Positions 26,629 through 34,567 of a stretch of 35,077 nt of DNA are shown piece after piece. The notes below the pieces were generated by a model. The model made no database searches. It was not told where the DNA came from and saw nothing but the letters and a program-made list of their open reading frames with translations. The stretch lies in NCBI RefSeq assembly GCF_027706725.1, contig NZ_JAQFWQ010000076.1, positions 1 to 35,077 on the forward strand, written 5' to 3'. Both the position numbers and the translations under genes were made by a program. The stretch comes from Nocardiopsis endophytica. GTDB lineage: Bacteria; Actinomycetota; Actinomycetes; Streptosporangiales; Streptosporangiaceae. The number at the start of each line of letters is the position of its first letter. Position 1 is the first letter of the stretch.

Positions 26629-27453
26629 ATGTCCGACACCGACTCCGGCCCCGCCGCACCGGGGCCGCGCGGCGACCACTTCGTCCAGTCCCTGGAGCGC
26701 GGCCTGGGGGTGGTCCGCGCCTTCTCCGCCGACCGGCCGGAGATGACGCTCAGCGAGGTCGCCCGCGCCACGGGGCTGACCCGCGCGGCGGCCCGCCGCT
26801 TCCTGCTCACCCTGGCCGACCTGGGGTACGTGCGCTTCGACGGACGCCTGTTCGCGCTCACCCCGCGCGTGCTGGAGCTGGGGTACGCCTACCTGTCGGC
26901 GGCGGGGCTGCCCGAGGTGGCCCAACCGCACCTGCAGGCGCTGGCCGCCGAGGTGCGCGAGTCGTCGTCGGTCTCGGTCCTGGACGGCGACGACGTGGTG
27001 TACGTGGCGCGCGCCGCGACCTCCAGGATCATGACGGTCGCGATCAGCGTCGGCACCCGCTTCCCGGCCTGCGTGACCTCCATGGGCCGGGTGCTGCTGG
27101 CCGGGCGGCCCGACGGCGAGCTGGAGGCCTACCTGGCCCGGCTGGAGGTGCCCGCGCTCACCGCGCACACCGTCGCCGGCCCGGAGGCGCTGCGCGCGGA
27201 GCTGGACCGGGTGCGCGCCCAGGGGTGGGCCATCGTGGACCAGGAGCTGGAGGAGGGGCTGCGGTCGGTGGCCGCCCCCATCCGCGACCGCCAGGGCCGG
27301 GTCGTGGCCGCCGCGAACGTGTCGGTCCAGGCCAGCCGCATGCCGGTGCGCGGACTGCGCACCGAGATCCTGCCGTCGCTCCTGGCCACGGTCGCCCGCA
27401 TCGAGGCCGACCTGGAGATCGCCTCCCGCACCGCGGGCCCCGCCCGGGCGTAG
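26629..27453 (+). CDS. pcaR: IclR-family regulator of the pca and decarboxylase operons
   Basis: A 274-residue regulator. Residues about 18-80 form the winged helix-turn-helix (MTLSEVARATGLTRAAARRFLLTLADLGYV), followed by the IclR effector domain with RIMTVAISVGTRFPACVTSMGRVLLA and the C-terminal VAAANVSVQ stretch. It belongs to the PcaR/PobR/PcaU group in layout and position. I prefer the ATG at 26629 because AAAGGGAG lies four bases upstream; GTG at 26611 is the alternative. It sits between the divergent operons, with like operators on both sides, so it probably controls both in response to a pathway intermediate. Whether it activates or represses is not settled by sequence, though the operator at +1 of pcaI suggests repression. 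Confidence 0.85.
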   Translation: MSDTDSGPAAPGPRGDHFVQSLERGLGVVRAFSADRPEMTLSEVARATGLTRAAARRFLLTLADLGYVRFDGRLFALTPRVLELGYAYLSAAGLPEVAQPHLQALAAEVRESSSVSVLDGDDVVYVARAATSRIMTVAISVGTRFPACVTSMGRVLLAGRPDGELEAYLARLEVPALTAHTVAGPEALRAELDRVRAQGWAIVDQELEEGLRSVAAPIRDRQGRVVAAANVSVQASRMPVRGLRTEILPSLLATVARIEADLEIASRTAGPARA

Positions 27454-27508
27454 GGCCCAGCCCCCCGCCTCCCCTCCCCCTCCGCACCGGGCGGCCCCGC
27501 GCCATGCC

Positions 27509-27537
27509 TTGACCGACGGTCCGGGCCCCAGTAACGT
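27509..27537 (+). promoter_or_regulatory. Promoter of the pca operon
   Basis: TTGACC (27509-27514), a 17-base spacer and TAACGT (27532-27537) are a near-consensus promoter. Transcription would start near 27544, at the edge of the operator-like repeat, about 48 bases before pcaI. Confidence 0.7.
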
Positions 27538-27544
27538 CCTGGGT

Positions 27545-27559
27545 GTTCGCAAAGAGAAC
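27545..27559 (+). promoter_or_regulatory. IclR-type operator at the pcaI start of transcription
   Basis: GTTCGCAAAGAGAAC, extended to TGTTC-N7-GAACA (27544-27560), begins at the predicted +1 of the pca promoter. A protein bound here would block transcription. Confidence 0.6.
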
Positions 27560-27591
27560 ATTGATGCGCTATCCGAACGAGAGGGGGCGCG

Positions 27592-28452
27592 ATGATCCTG
27601 CCGTTGGACCGGGCCGTGGCCGAGCTCGTCCGCGACGGGGACACGGTCGCCATGGAGGGGTTCACCCACCTCATCCCGGTGGAGGCCGGCCACGAGGTCA
27701 TCCGGCAGGGGCGGCGCGACCTGACCCTGGTGCGGATGACCCCCGACATCGTCTACGACCGCATGATCGGCGCCGGGTGCGCCCGCAAGCTCGTCTTCTC
27801 CTGGGGCGGCAACCCCGGGGTGGGCTCGCTGCACCGCTTCCGCGACGCCGTCGGCAACGGCTGGCCCCGCCCCCTGGAGCTGGAGGAGCACTCCCACGCC
27901 GGGATGGCCAACCGCTACGCCGCCGGGGCCGCCGGGCTGCCCTTCGCCGTGCTGCGCGGCTACGCCGGTACCGACCTGGTCGGGCGCACCCCCACCATCA
28001 AGCCCATCACCTGCCCCTTCACCGGGGAGGAACTGGCCGCGGTCCCCGCGCTCAACCCCGACGTGGCCATCGTGCACGCCCAGCGCGCCGACCGCGCCGG
28101 CAACGTGCAGATGTGGGGCATCACCGGGGTGCAGAAGGAGGCGGTCCTGGCCGCCGACCGCGCCCTGGTCACCGTCGAGGAGGTCGTCGACGAGCTGGAG
28201 CCGGTCCCCGGCCAGGTCGTCCTGCCCTCCCGGGTCGTCACCGCGGTCTCCCCCGTGCCCGGCGGGGCGCGTCCCTCCTATGCCCACGGGTACTACGTCC
28301 GCGACAATGACGCCTACCGCGCATGGGACGCCGTCAGCCGCGACCGCGACCGCTTCACCGCCTGGCTCGACGCCGAGGTGTTCGGCGCCGGGGGCGGCCC
28401 CGGCACCCCCGTCGCCGCCCCCGGCGGGGAGAGGGAGGAGCAGACCGCATGA
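27592..28452 (+). CDS. pcaI: 3-oxoadipate CoA-transferase subunit A
   Basis: A 286-residue alpha subunit that, with PcaJ, moves CoA from succinyl-CoA to 3-oxoadipate. The start MILPLDRAVAELVRDGDTVAMEGFTHLIPVEAGHEVIR and the GNPGVGSLHRFRDAV stretch are those of the long actinobacterial CatI/PcaI type related to glutaconate CoA-transferase. The last 30 or so residues are Gly/Pro-rich and look disordered. GAGAGGGGG precedes the ATG. First gene of the pca operon; its TGA overlaps the pcaJ ATG. Confidence 0.93.
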   Translation: MILPLDRAVAELVRDGDTVAMEGFTHLIPVEAGHEVIRQGRRDLTLVRMTPDIVYDRMIGAGCARKLVFSWGGNPGVGSLHRFRDAVGNGWPRPLELEEHSHAGMANRYAAGAAGLPFAVLRGYAGTDLVGRTPTIKPITCPFTGEELAAVPALNPDVAIVHAQRADRAGNVQMWGITGVQKEAVLAADRALVTVEEVVDELEPVPGQVVLPSRVVTAVSPVPGGARPSYAHGYYVRDNDAYRAWDAVSRDRDRFTAWLDAEVFGAGGGPGTPVAAPGGEREEQTA

Positions 28453-29225
28453 CCGCCACCGAGTCGCTGCCCTCCCCCGCCACCGCCGACGCCGACGAGG
28501 TCATGACGGTCACCGCCGCCCGCGCCCTGGCGGACGGCACCTCCTGCTTCGTCGGCATCGGCCTGCCCAGCACCGCCGCCAACCTGGCCCGCCGCACGCA
28601 CGCCCCCCGCCTGTGGATGGTCTACGAGTCGGGCACCCTGGGCGCCTCCCCCTCCACCCTGCCGCTGTCCATCGGCGACGGCGAGCTGGCCGAGACCGCC
28701 GACAGCGTCGTCCCGGTCACCGAGGTGTTCAACTACTGGCTGCAGGCCGGGCGGATCGACACCGGCTTCCTCGGCGCCGCCCAGATCGACCGGTTCGGCA
28801 ACATCAACACCACCGCCATCGGCGACTACGACGCCCCCGCGGTGCGGCTGCCGGGCGCCGGCGGGGCCCCCGAGATCGCGGCCTCCTGCGGGCGGGTCAT
28901 CGTGATCGTGCGGCAGAGCCCGCGCACCTTCGTCGAGCGGGTCGACTTCACCACCTCCGTCGGCCACGGCGGCGGCCCCGGCGACCGGGAGCGCCTGGGG
29001 CTGCGCGGCGCCGGGCCGGTGCGCGTCATCACCGACCTGGGGGTGCTGGAGCCCGACCCGGCCACCCGCGAGCTGGTCCTCACCTCCGTGCACCCGGGCA
29101 TCACCGCCGAACGGGCGCGCGAGGCCACCGGGTGGGACCTGGCCGTCGCCCCGGACCTGGCCACCACCCCCGCCCCCGAGCCGCGCGAGCTGGCGGTGCT
29201 GCGCTCGCTCACCGGACGGGGCTGA
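28449..29225 (+). CDS. pcaJ: 3-oxoadipate CoA-transferase subunit B
   Basis: A 258-residue beta subunit. MVYESGTLGASP contains the catalytic Glu in the ExG motif that forms the glutamyl-CoA intermediate. FNYWLQAGRIDTGFLGAAQIDRFGNINTT is also characteristic. GGGAGGAG precedes the ATG, which overlaps the pcaI stop by four bases, so the two subunits are translated together. An 89-base gap with a tandem repeat separates it from pcaF. Confidence 0.93.
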   Translation: MTATESLPSPATADADEVMTVTAARALADGTSCFVGIGLPSTAANLARRTHAPRLWMVYESGTLGASPSTLPLSIGDGELAETADSVVPVTEVFNYWLQAGRIDTGFLGAAQIDRFGNINTTAIGDYDAPAVRLPGAGGAPEIAASCGRVIVIVRQSPRTFVERVDFTTSVGHGGGPGDRERLGLRGAGPVRVITDLGVLEPDPATRELVLTSVHPGITAERAREATGWDLAVAPDLATTPAPEPRELAVLRSLTGRG

Positions 29226-29250
29226 CCGCCCCGCCCGCACCCGCCCCCGC

Positions 29251-29288
29251 GACCGCCCACGCCCGCCCCGACCGCCCACGCCCGCCCC
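29251..29288 (+). repeat. Tandem 19-bp repeat between pcaJ and pcaF
   Basis: GACCGCCCACGCCCGCCCC occurs twice head to tail (29251-29269, 29270-29288), then a partial GACCGC copy. C-rich on the plus strand; probably a replication-slippage expansion in a spacer. Confidence 0.75.
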
Positions 29289-29314
29289 GACCGCGACCCC
29301 CTGGAGGCCCCACC

Positions 29315-30490
29315 GTGAACGACGTGTACGTCATCGACGCCGTCCGCACCCCGTTCGGGCGCTACGGCGGCGCCCTGTCCGGCGTCCGCCCCGACGACCT
29401 GGCCGCGCACGCGGTCTCCGGCCTCACCGCGCGCTCCCCCGGGCTCGACCCCGCCGCCGTCGACGACGTCTACTTCGGCGACGCCAACGGCGCCGGGGAG
29501 GACAACCGCAACGTGGCGCGGATGGCGGCACTCCTGGCGGGGCTGCCGACCGGCGTCCCCGGGGCCACGCTGAACCGGCTGTGCGGGTCCGGGCTGGAGG
29601 CGGTCATCGCCGCCAACCGGGCGGTGGCCGTGGGCGACGCGTCCCTGGTGATCGCCGGGGGCGTGGAGTCGATGAGCCGCGCCCCGTGGGTGATGACCAA
29701 GCCCGAGAAGGGCTTCCCCGCCGGGCACGGGACCCTGCACTCGACCACCCTGGGCTGGCGGATGGTCAACCCGCGCATGGAGCCCGCCTGGACCGCCTCC
29801 CTGGGCGAGTGCACCGAGCAGATCGCGGACGAGTTCGGCATCGCACGGGAGGACCAGGACGCGTTCGCCCTGCTCAGCCACGAGCGCGCGGCCGCCGCGT
29901 GGGCCAAGGGCGTCTTCGCCGACGAGGTGGTGGACGTTCCCGGGGTGGAGCTGGAGCGCGACGAGAGCATCCGCGAGACCTCCGCCGAGAAGCTGGCCGG
30001 GCTCAAGCCCGCCTTCCGCGAGGACGGCACCATCACCGCGGGCAACGCCTCCCCGCTCAACGACGGCGCCGCCGCTCTGCTGGTCGGCGACGCCGAGGCG
30101 GCGCGCGCGGCGGGGCGCGAGCCGCTGGCGCGCATCGTCAGCCGGGGCGTGGCCGCGGTCGAGCCGAACCGGTTCGGGGTGGGCCCGGTGGCGGCCGCCG
30201 AGACCGCGCTTCGCCGGGCCGGGATCGGCTGGGGCGACCTGGCGGCGGTCGAGCTCAACGAGGCCTTCGCCGCCCAGGCGCTGGCGTGCGTGCGCAGCTG
30301 GGACGGGCTGGACCCGGACACCGTCAACCCCAACGGCGGGGCGATCGCCATCGGCCACCCGCTGGGCGCCTCCGGGGCGCGCATCCTGGGCTCGCTCGCC
30401 CACGAGCTGCGCCGCCGCGGCGGCGGGTGGGGGCTGGCCGCCATCTGCATCGGCGTCGGGCAGGGCCTGGCCGCCGTACTGCACGCGTGA
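29315..30490 (+). CDS. pcaF: 3-oxoadipyl-CoA thiolase
   Basis: A 391-residue thiolase that cleaves 3-oxoadipyl-CoA to succinyl-CoA and acetyl-CoA, the last step of the pathway. The nucleophile is Cys90 (NRLCGSG), the NPNGGAIAIGHPLGASGAR motif gives His348, and CIGVGQG gives Cys378. The GTG at 29315 follows CTGGAGG. Length and motifs match PcaF; context decides it over a general acetyl-CoA acetyltransferase. Fourteen bases separate its stop from pcaH. Confidence 0.94.
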   Translation: MNDVYVIDAVRTPFGRYGGALSGVRPDDLAAHAVSGLTARSPGLDPAAVDDVYFGDANGAGEDNRNVARMAALLAGLPTGVPGATLNRLCGSGLEAVIAANRAVAVGDASLVIAGGVESMSRAPWVMTKPEKGFPAGHGTLHSTTLGWRMVNPRMEPAWTASLGECTEQIADEFGIAREDQDAFALLSHERAAAAWAKGVFADEVVDVPGVELERDESIRETSAEKLAGLKPAFREDGTITAGNASPLNDGAAALLVGDAEAARAAGREPLARIVSRGVAAVEPNRFGVGPVAAAETALRRAGIGWGDLAAVELNEAFAAQALACVRSWDGLDPDTVNPNGGAIAIGHPLGASGARILGSLAHELRRRGGGWGLAAICIGVGQGLAAVLHA

Positions 30491-30504
30491 GAGGAGTCGG
30501 GACC

Positions 30505-31296
30505 ATGGGCCAGGAAACGGCCGCGGGCCGGGACGCGTCCGCGGAGGCGGACGCACCCCAGGGGCGGGACGCGTCCGCCGTCTGGGGCTACCGCCGGGAC
30601 CCCGGCGTGCACCCGCCGCTGGACTACCCCGGATACCGCAGCACCGCGCTGCGCCACCCGCAGCGCCCGCTGAAGGTGCTGCCGCACCTGTTGACCGAGG
30701 TCACCGGGCCGCTTCTGGGCGAGGACCGGATCGGGCCGCTGGACCACGACCTGACCCGCGGGCACGACGGCGAGCCCCAGGGCCAGCGGATCACCGTCCA
30801 GGGGCGGGTGCTGGACGCCGACGGGCGCCCGGTTCCGCACACCCTCGTGGAGATCTGGCAGGCCAACGCCGGGGGCCGGTACCGGCACAAGGGCGACAAC
30901 TGGCCGTGCCCGCTCGACCCGAACTTCACCGGCGTGGGGCGGACGGTCACCGACGCCGAGGGGCGCTACTCCTTCACCACCGTCCGCCCCGGCGCCTACC
31001 CGTGGAAGAACCACGACAACGCCTGGCGGCCCGCGCACATCCACTTCTCCCTGTTCGGGCGGGCGTTCACCCAGCGGCTGGTGACGCAGATGTACTTCCC
31101 CGGGGACCCACTGTTCTTCCAGGACCCCATGTGGAACTCCATCCCGGACCCGCAGGCCCGCGAGCGGCTGGTGGCCCGCTACGACCACGCGCTCACCCAG
31201 CCGGAATGGGCGCTGGCGTACACGTGGGACATCGTGCTGCGCGGGCGCGAGTCGACCGTGTTCGAGCACGAGCTGGCCTTGGAGGACGACGACTGA
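30505..31296 (+). CDS. pcaH: Protocatechuate 3,4-dioxygenase beta subunit
   Basis: A 263-residue iron subunit of the intradiol ring-cleaving enzyme, making 3-carboxy-cis,cis-muconate. All four Fe(III) ligands are visible: Tyr126 (GGRYRH), Tyr165 (PGAYPW) and the pair His178 and His180 (PAHIHFS). The first 25 residues are extra and low-complexity. GAGGAG precedes the ATG, and the stop overlaps the start of pcaG, as expected for a 1:1 complex. Confidence 0.96.
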   Translation: MGQETAAGRDASAEADAPQGRDASAVWGYRRDPGVHPPLDYPGYRSTALRHPQRPLKVLPHLLTEVTGPLLGEDRIGPLDHDLTRGHDGEPQGQRITVQGRVLDADGRPVPHTLVEIWQANAGGRYRHKGDNWPCPLDPNFTGVGRTVTDAEGRYSFTTVRPGAYPWKNHDNAWRPAHIHFSLFGRAFTQRLVTQMYFPGDPLFFQDPMWNSIPDPQARERLVARYDHALTQPEWALAYTWDIVLRGRESTVFEHELALEDDD

Positions 31297-31898
31297 TGGA
31301 GCCCACGACACCCTCACAGACCGTGGGACCGTACCTGCACATCGGGCTCCCCTGGCCGGACGGTCCCTACGCGCTCCGGGAGGGCGCGCCGGGCGGCGTG
31401 TGGCTGCGGGGCACGGTCACCGACGGCGCCGGGGCGCCGGTCCCGGACGCGCTGATCGAGACGTGGCAGGCCGACCCGGAGGGCAGGTTCGACCACCCGG
31501 ACGACCCGCGGGGCGCGGTGCGCCGCGACGGGTTCCGGGGGTTCGGCCGTTGCCCGACCGACGACGAGGGCCGGTGGGCCGTGTACACGCTCAAGCCGGG
31601 GCCGGTGCCGGGACCGGCGGGTTCGGCGGCTTCGGCGGGCCCCTCGGGGCCGTCGGGGCGACCGGTCCTCCAGGCGCCGCACATCGACGTTTCGGTCTTC
31701 GCGCGCGGGATGCTGCACCGGACGGTGACCCGGGTGTACTTCCCCGACGAGGAGGAGGCGAACGGGCGGGACCCGGTGCTGTCCTCCATCGCCGCCCCCC
31801 AGGAGCGCGCGACCCTGGTGGCGAGCGCGACGGAGGACGGCTACCGCTTCGACATCCGCCTCCAGGGGGAAGGGGAGACGGTGTTCTTCGACATCTGA
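31296..31898 (+). CDS. pcaG: Protocatechuate 3,4-dioxygenase alpha subunit
   Basis: A 200-residue partner of PcaH. SQTVGPYLHIGLPW at the start and the APHIDVSVFARGMLHR stretch are family hallmarks; as usual it lacks the iron ligands. Between KPGPVP and QAPHID there is a Gly/Ser/Ala/Pro-rich insert of roughly 12 residues. Its ATG shares a base with the pcaH stop. A 438-base gap to pcaB follows, the longest break in the operon. Confidence 0.95.
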   Translation: MEPTTPSQTVGPYLHIGLPWPDGPYALREGAPGGVWLRGTVTDGAGAPVPDALIETWQADPEGRFDHPDDPRGAVRRDGFRGFGRCPTDDEGRWAVYTLKPGPVPGPAGSAASAGPSGPSGRPVLQAPHIDVSVFARGMLHRTVTRVYFPDEEEANGRDPVLSSIAAPQERATLVASATEDGYRFDIRLQGEGETVFFDI

Positions 31899-32336
31899 GC
31901 CGGGCGGGAGGGGCGATGCCTGTCGATCGCCGGGAGGAGGCGGACGAAGCGGCCGCATACGGACGGGCGGGGCGCCGGGCGAGGCCCCCGAAGGCAGGCC
32001 GGGCTCGAAGCAGCGCCATGGCCGCCACGCCGCCCTGGCCGGGCGGCTCCCGATGGGTGTGACCGAAGGCCACTGCCCGACGCCCTCACACGAGCGGCCA
32101 TCGAGCGGAGAACGGCACCGAATCGCCCATTCCTCTGCTCTCCCCCGGCGCCCGGTCGGGACCGGCCGCCCTCTTCAGGGGGGAGGGGTCGGCGTCCCCG
32201 CGGCGCCGGTCCGCGGCCGCAAGCGGCACGGTGCCGCGCGCACGGGCCCTATCCAGCGCACGGAGCGCCCGACGATGATGCGACCAGGACGGACGACCGC
32301 CGGTCGACGACCGGCCACGATCAAGGAGGAGCAGCC
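31899..32336 (+). other. 438-base gap inside the pca operon, with a possible small ORF
   Basis: An ATG at 31916 with GGGAGGGG just upstream opens 48 codons of Arg/Ala-rich sequence ending at 32062; coding is doubtful. An inverted repeat GCCGGTC-GAC-GACCGGC (32299-32315) lies just before the pcaB ribosome site. No GTTC-N7-GAAC motif was found. A separate pcaB promoter is possible, but I see no good -35/-10 pair. Confidence 0.35.
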
Positions 32337-33671
32337 GTGTTCGGGGACATGTTCGCCCGCGGCGCCGTCGCGGGTGAGACCGGCGAGCAGGCCTGGCTCC
32401 GGGCCATGCTCGACGCCGAGTCGGCGCTGGTGCACGCGCTCGTCCGGGTCGGCCTGGCCGCGACGGAGGACGCCGAGGCCGTGGAGGCCGCCCGCAGGGA
32501 CGGCCGCGTGGACGCGGAGGCCGCCGCCCGGAGAGCCGCGGACTCGGCCAACCCCGTAGTGCCGCTGGTCCGGGAGCTGACCCGGGCCGTCGAGGGGGCC
32601 GCGGCACGGCACGTGCACCAGGGGGCGACCAGCCAGGACGTGATGGACACCGCCGCGGTGCTGGTGGCCCGCCGCGCCGGGGGCGCCGTCCTCGCCGAGG
32701 CCGACCGGGCCGCGTGCGCGCTGGCCGGGCTGGCCGAGGAGCACCGGCGGACGGTGATGCCCGGCCGCACCCTGCTCCAACAGGCCCTTCCGACCACGTT
32801 CGGGCTGGCCGCGGCGGGGTGGCTGCACGCGGTGACGGGGGCGGCCGACGCCCTGCGCACCGAGCTGGACCGCGCCCCGGCGCAGTTCGGCGGGGCGGCG
32901 GGCACGCTGGCCTCGCTCGGCGACCGCGGCCCGGCGGTCGCCGCCGCCTTCGCCGACCGGCTGGGGCTGGCCCGCCCGGCCCTGCCGTGGCACACCGACC
33001 GGGGCCCGTTGACGGCGGTGGCGTCGGCGGCGGCCAGGACGGCGGCGGCCTGCGGCAAGGTCGCCGGTGACCTGGTGCTGCTGGCGCAGACCGAGGTCGG
33101 CGAGGTCGCCGAGGCGGCCGGGCCGGGGGTCGGCGGGTCGTCGGCGATGCCGCACAAGCGCAACCCGGTGGCGGCGGTGTCGGCGCGGGCCTGCGCCGAG
33201 CAGGTGCCGGGGCTGGCGGCGACGCTGCTGACCGCGCAGATCCACCAGCCGCACCAGCGCGCGGCCGGGGCCTGGCAGGCCGAGTGGCAGGCCTTCGACC
33301 GGCTGCTGTGCGCGACCGGGTCGGCGGCGGCGTGGACGGCCGACGCCCTGGAGCGGCTGGAGGTGGACCCGGAGCGGATGCGCGCCAACCTGGAGATGAC
33401 GGGCGGGCTGGCGATGGCCGAGCGGGTCTCCTCCGACCTGGCGCCGGAGCTGGGCCGGCTGGACGCCCACGACCTGGTACAGGAGGCCTGCCGCGAGGCG
33501 GCGGAGTCGGGGGCGGACCTGGCCGAGGTCCTCGGCCGGAGGCTGGCCGGGCGCCGCACCCCCGAGCGGATCCGGGAACTGCTGGACCCGGCGGCCTACC
33601 TGGGCGCGGCCGACGCGTTCATCGACGCCGCGCTCGACGCCTACCGCACCCGCCCGGAAGGGCCCGGGTAG
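32337..33671 (+). CDS. pcaB: 3-carboxy-cis,cis-muconate cycloisomerase
   Basis: A 444-residue member of the fumarase/aspartase superfamily that lactonises 3-carboxymuconate to 4-carboxymuconolactone. The signature GGSSAMPHKRNPV (266-278) carries the flexible catalytic loop, and VHQGATSQDVMDT (93-105) is a second active-site segment. The GTG at 32337 follows an ideal AAGGAGGA (32323-32330). It is 55 bases before pcaD. Family members such as adenylosuccinate lyase are excluded by context and sequence type. Confidence 0.94.
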   Translation: MFGDMFARGAVAGETGEQAWLRAMLDAESALVHALVRVGLAATEDAEAVEAARRDGRVDAEAAARRAADSANPVVPLVRELTRAVEGAAARHVHQGATSQDVMDTAAVLVARRAGGAVLAEADRAACALAGLAEEHRRTVMPGRTLLQQALPTTFGLAAAGWLHAVTGAADALRTELDRAPAQFGGAAGTLASLGDRGPAVAAAFADRLGLARPALPWHTDRGPLTAVASAAARTAAACGKVAGDLVLLAQTEVGEVAEAAGPGVGGSSAMPHKRNPVAAVSARACAEQVPGLAATLLTAQIHQPHQRAAGAWQAEWQAFDRLLCATGSAAAWTADALERLEVDPERMRANLEMTGGLAMAERVSSDLAPELGRLDAHDLVQEACREAAESGADLAEVLGRRLAGRRTPERIRELLDPAAYLGAADAFIDAALDAYRTRPEGPG

Positions 33672-33726
33672 ACGCCCGGGCGGGCACCGGGCCGCAGAGC
33701 AGCGACGGACGAACGGAGGTATCCCC

Positions 33727-34518
33727 TTGACCGCACAGCCGATCGGGCGCCCCATCGCGGGAGGTCTGCACGCGGTGGGCGATGGTCCCGACGACGGGCC
33801 CGCCGTCGTGCTGGCCGGATCGCTCGGCAGCACGCTGGAGATGTGGGACCCGCAGGTCGAAGCGCTGACCTCGGCCGGTCTCCGGGTGGTCCGCTTCGAC
33901 CACCGCGGGCACGGCCGCTCCCCCGTCCCCGACGGGCCCGCCGCCATGGCCGACCTGGGCGCCGACGTGATCGACCTGCTCGACCGCCTCGGCCTGGACC
34001 GGGTCGGCTTCACCGGGCTGTCCCTCGGCGGCATGGTCGGCATGTGGCTGGCGGCCAACGCCCCCGAGCGGATCGACCGGCTCGCGCTGATGTGCACGGC
34101 CGCCTGGCTCGGGCCTCCGGAGAACTGGACCGACCGGGCGGCGACCGTGCGCGCGCACGGGGCCGGGGCGGTGGCCGAGGCTGTCGTCGGGCGCTGGTTC
34201 ACCCCCGGCCACGCCGCCGCGTACCCCGACGAGGTCGCGCGGATGCGCCGGACCGTGGCCTCCACCCCGGCCGAGGGCTATGCCGCGTGCTGCGAGGCGA
34301 TCGCGGCCATGGACCTGCGCTCCGACCTGGGCCGCATCACCGCGCCGACGCTGGTCGTCGCGGGGGCGCACGATCCGTCGACGCCGCCCGAGCACGCCGA
34401 GCGCATCGCCCACGCCGTTCCCGGTGCCCGCCTCCACATCCTCGACGGCGGCGCGCACCTGGCCAACCGCGAATGCGCCGACGAGGTGAACCGGCTGCTC
34501 GTCGCGCACTTCGCCTGA
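33727..34518 (+). CDS. pcaD: 3-oxoadipate enol-lactonase
   Basis: A 263-residue alpha/beta hydrolase that opens 3-oxoadipate enol-lactone. The catalytic triad is visible: Ser99 in the GLSLGG elbow, Asp216 (GAHDPS) and His244 (GGAHLA). The start is a TTG, the only one within reach of the strong GGAGGT at 33715-33720 and ahead of the conserved core. It ends at a clean TGA, separate from pcaC, whereas many actinobacteria fuse the two as pcaL. Confidence 0.93.
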   Translation: MTAQPIGRPIAGGLHAVGDGPDDGPAVVLAGSLGSTLEMWDPQVEALTSAGLRVVRFDHRGHGRSPVPDGPAAMADLGADVIDLLDRLGLDRVGFTGLSLGGMVGMWLAANAPERIDRLALMCTAAWLGPPENWTDRAATVRAHGAGAVAEAVVGRWFTPGHAAAYPDEVARMRRTVASTPAEGYAACCEAIAAMDLRSDLGRITAPTLVVAGAHDPSTPPEHAERIAHAVPGARLHILDGGAHLANRECADEVNRLLVAHFA

Positions 34519-34567
34519 CCCGCGCCCGCCACCACCCCACCACAACAGCCCCTGGAGGAGACCGACC

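Noticed and set aside
25402-28287. A very long minus-strand frame that would fuse binding protein B to upstream sequence
   Set aside because: The upstream part runs opposite pcaI and the IclR gene; the true start is the ATG at 26364 with a signal peptide and ribosome site.
29251-29300. CRISPR-like array
   Set aside because: Only about two copies of a 19-base unit directly abutting each other, with no spacers.
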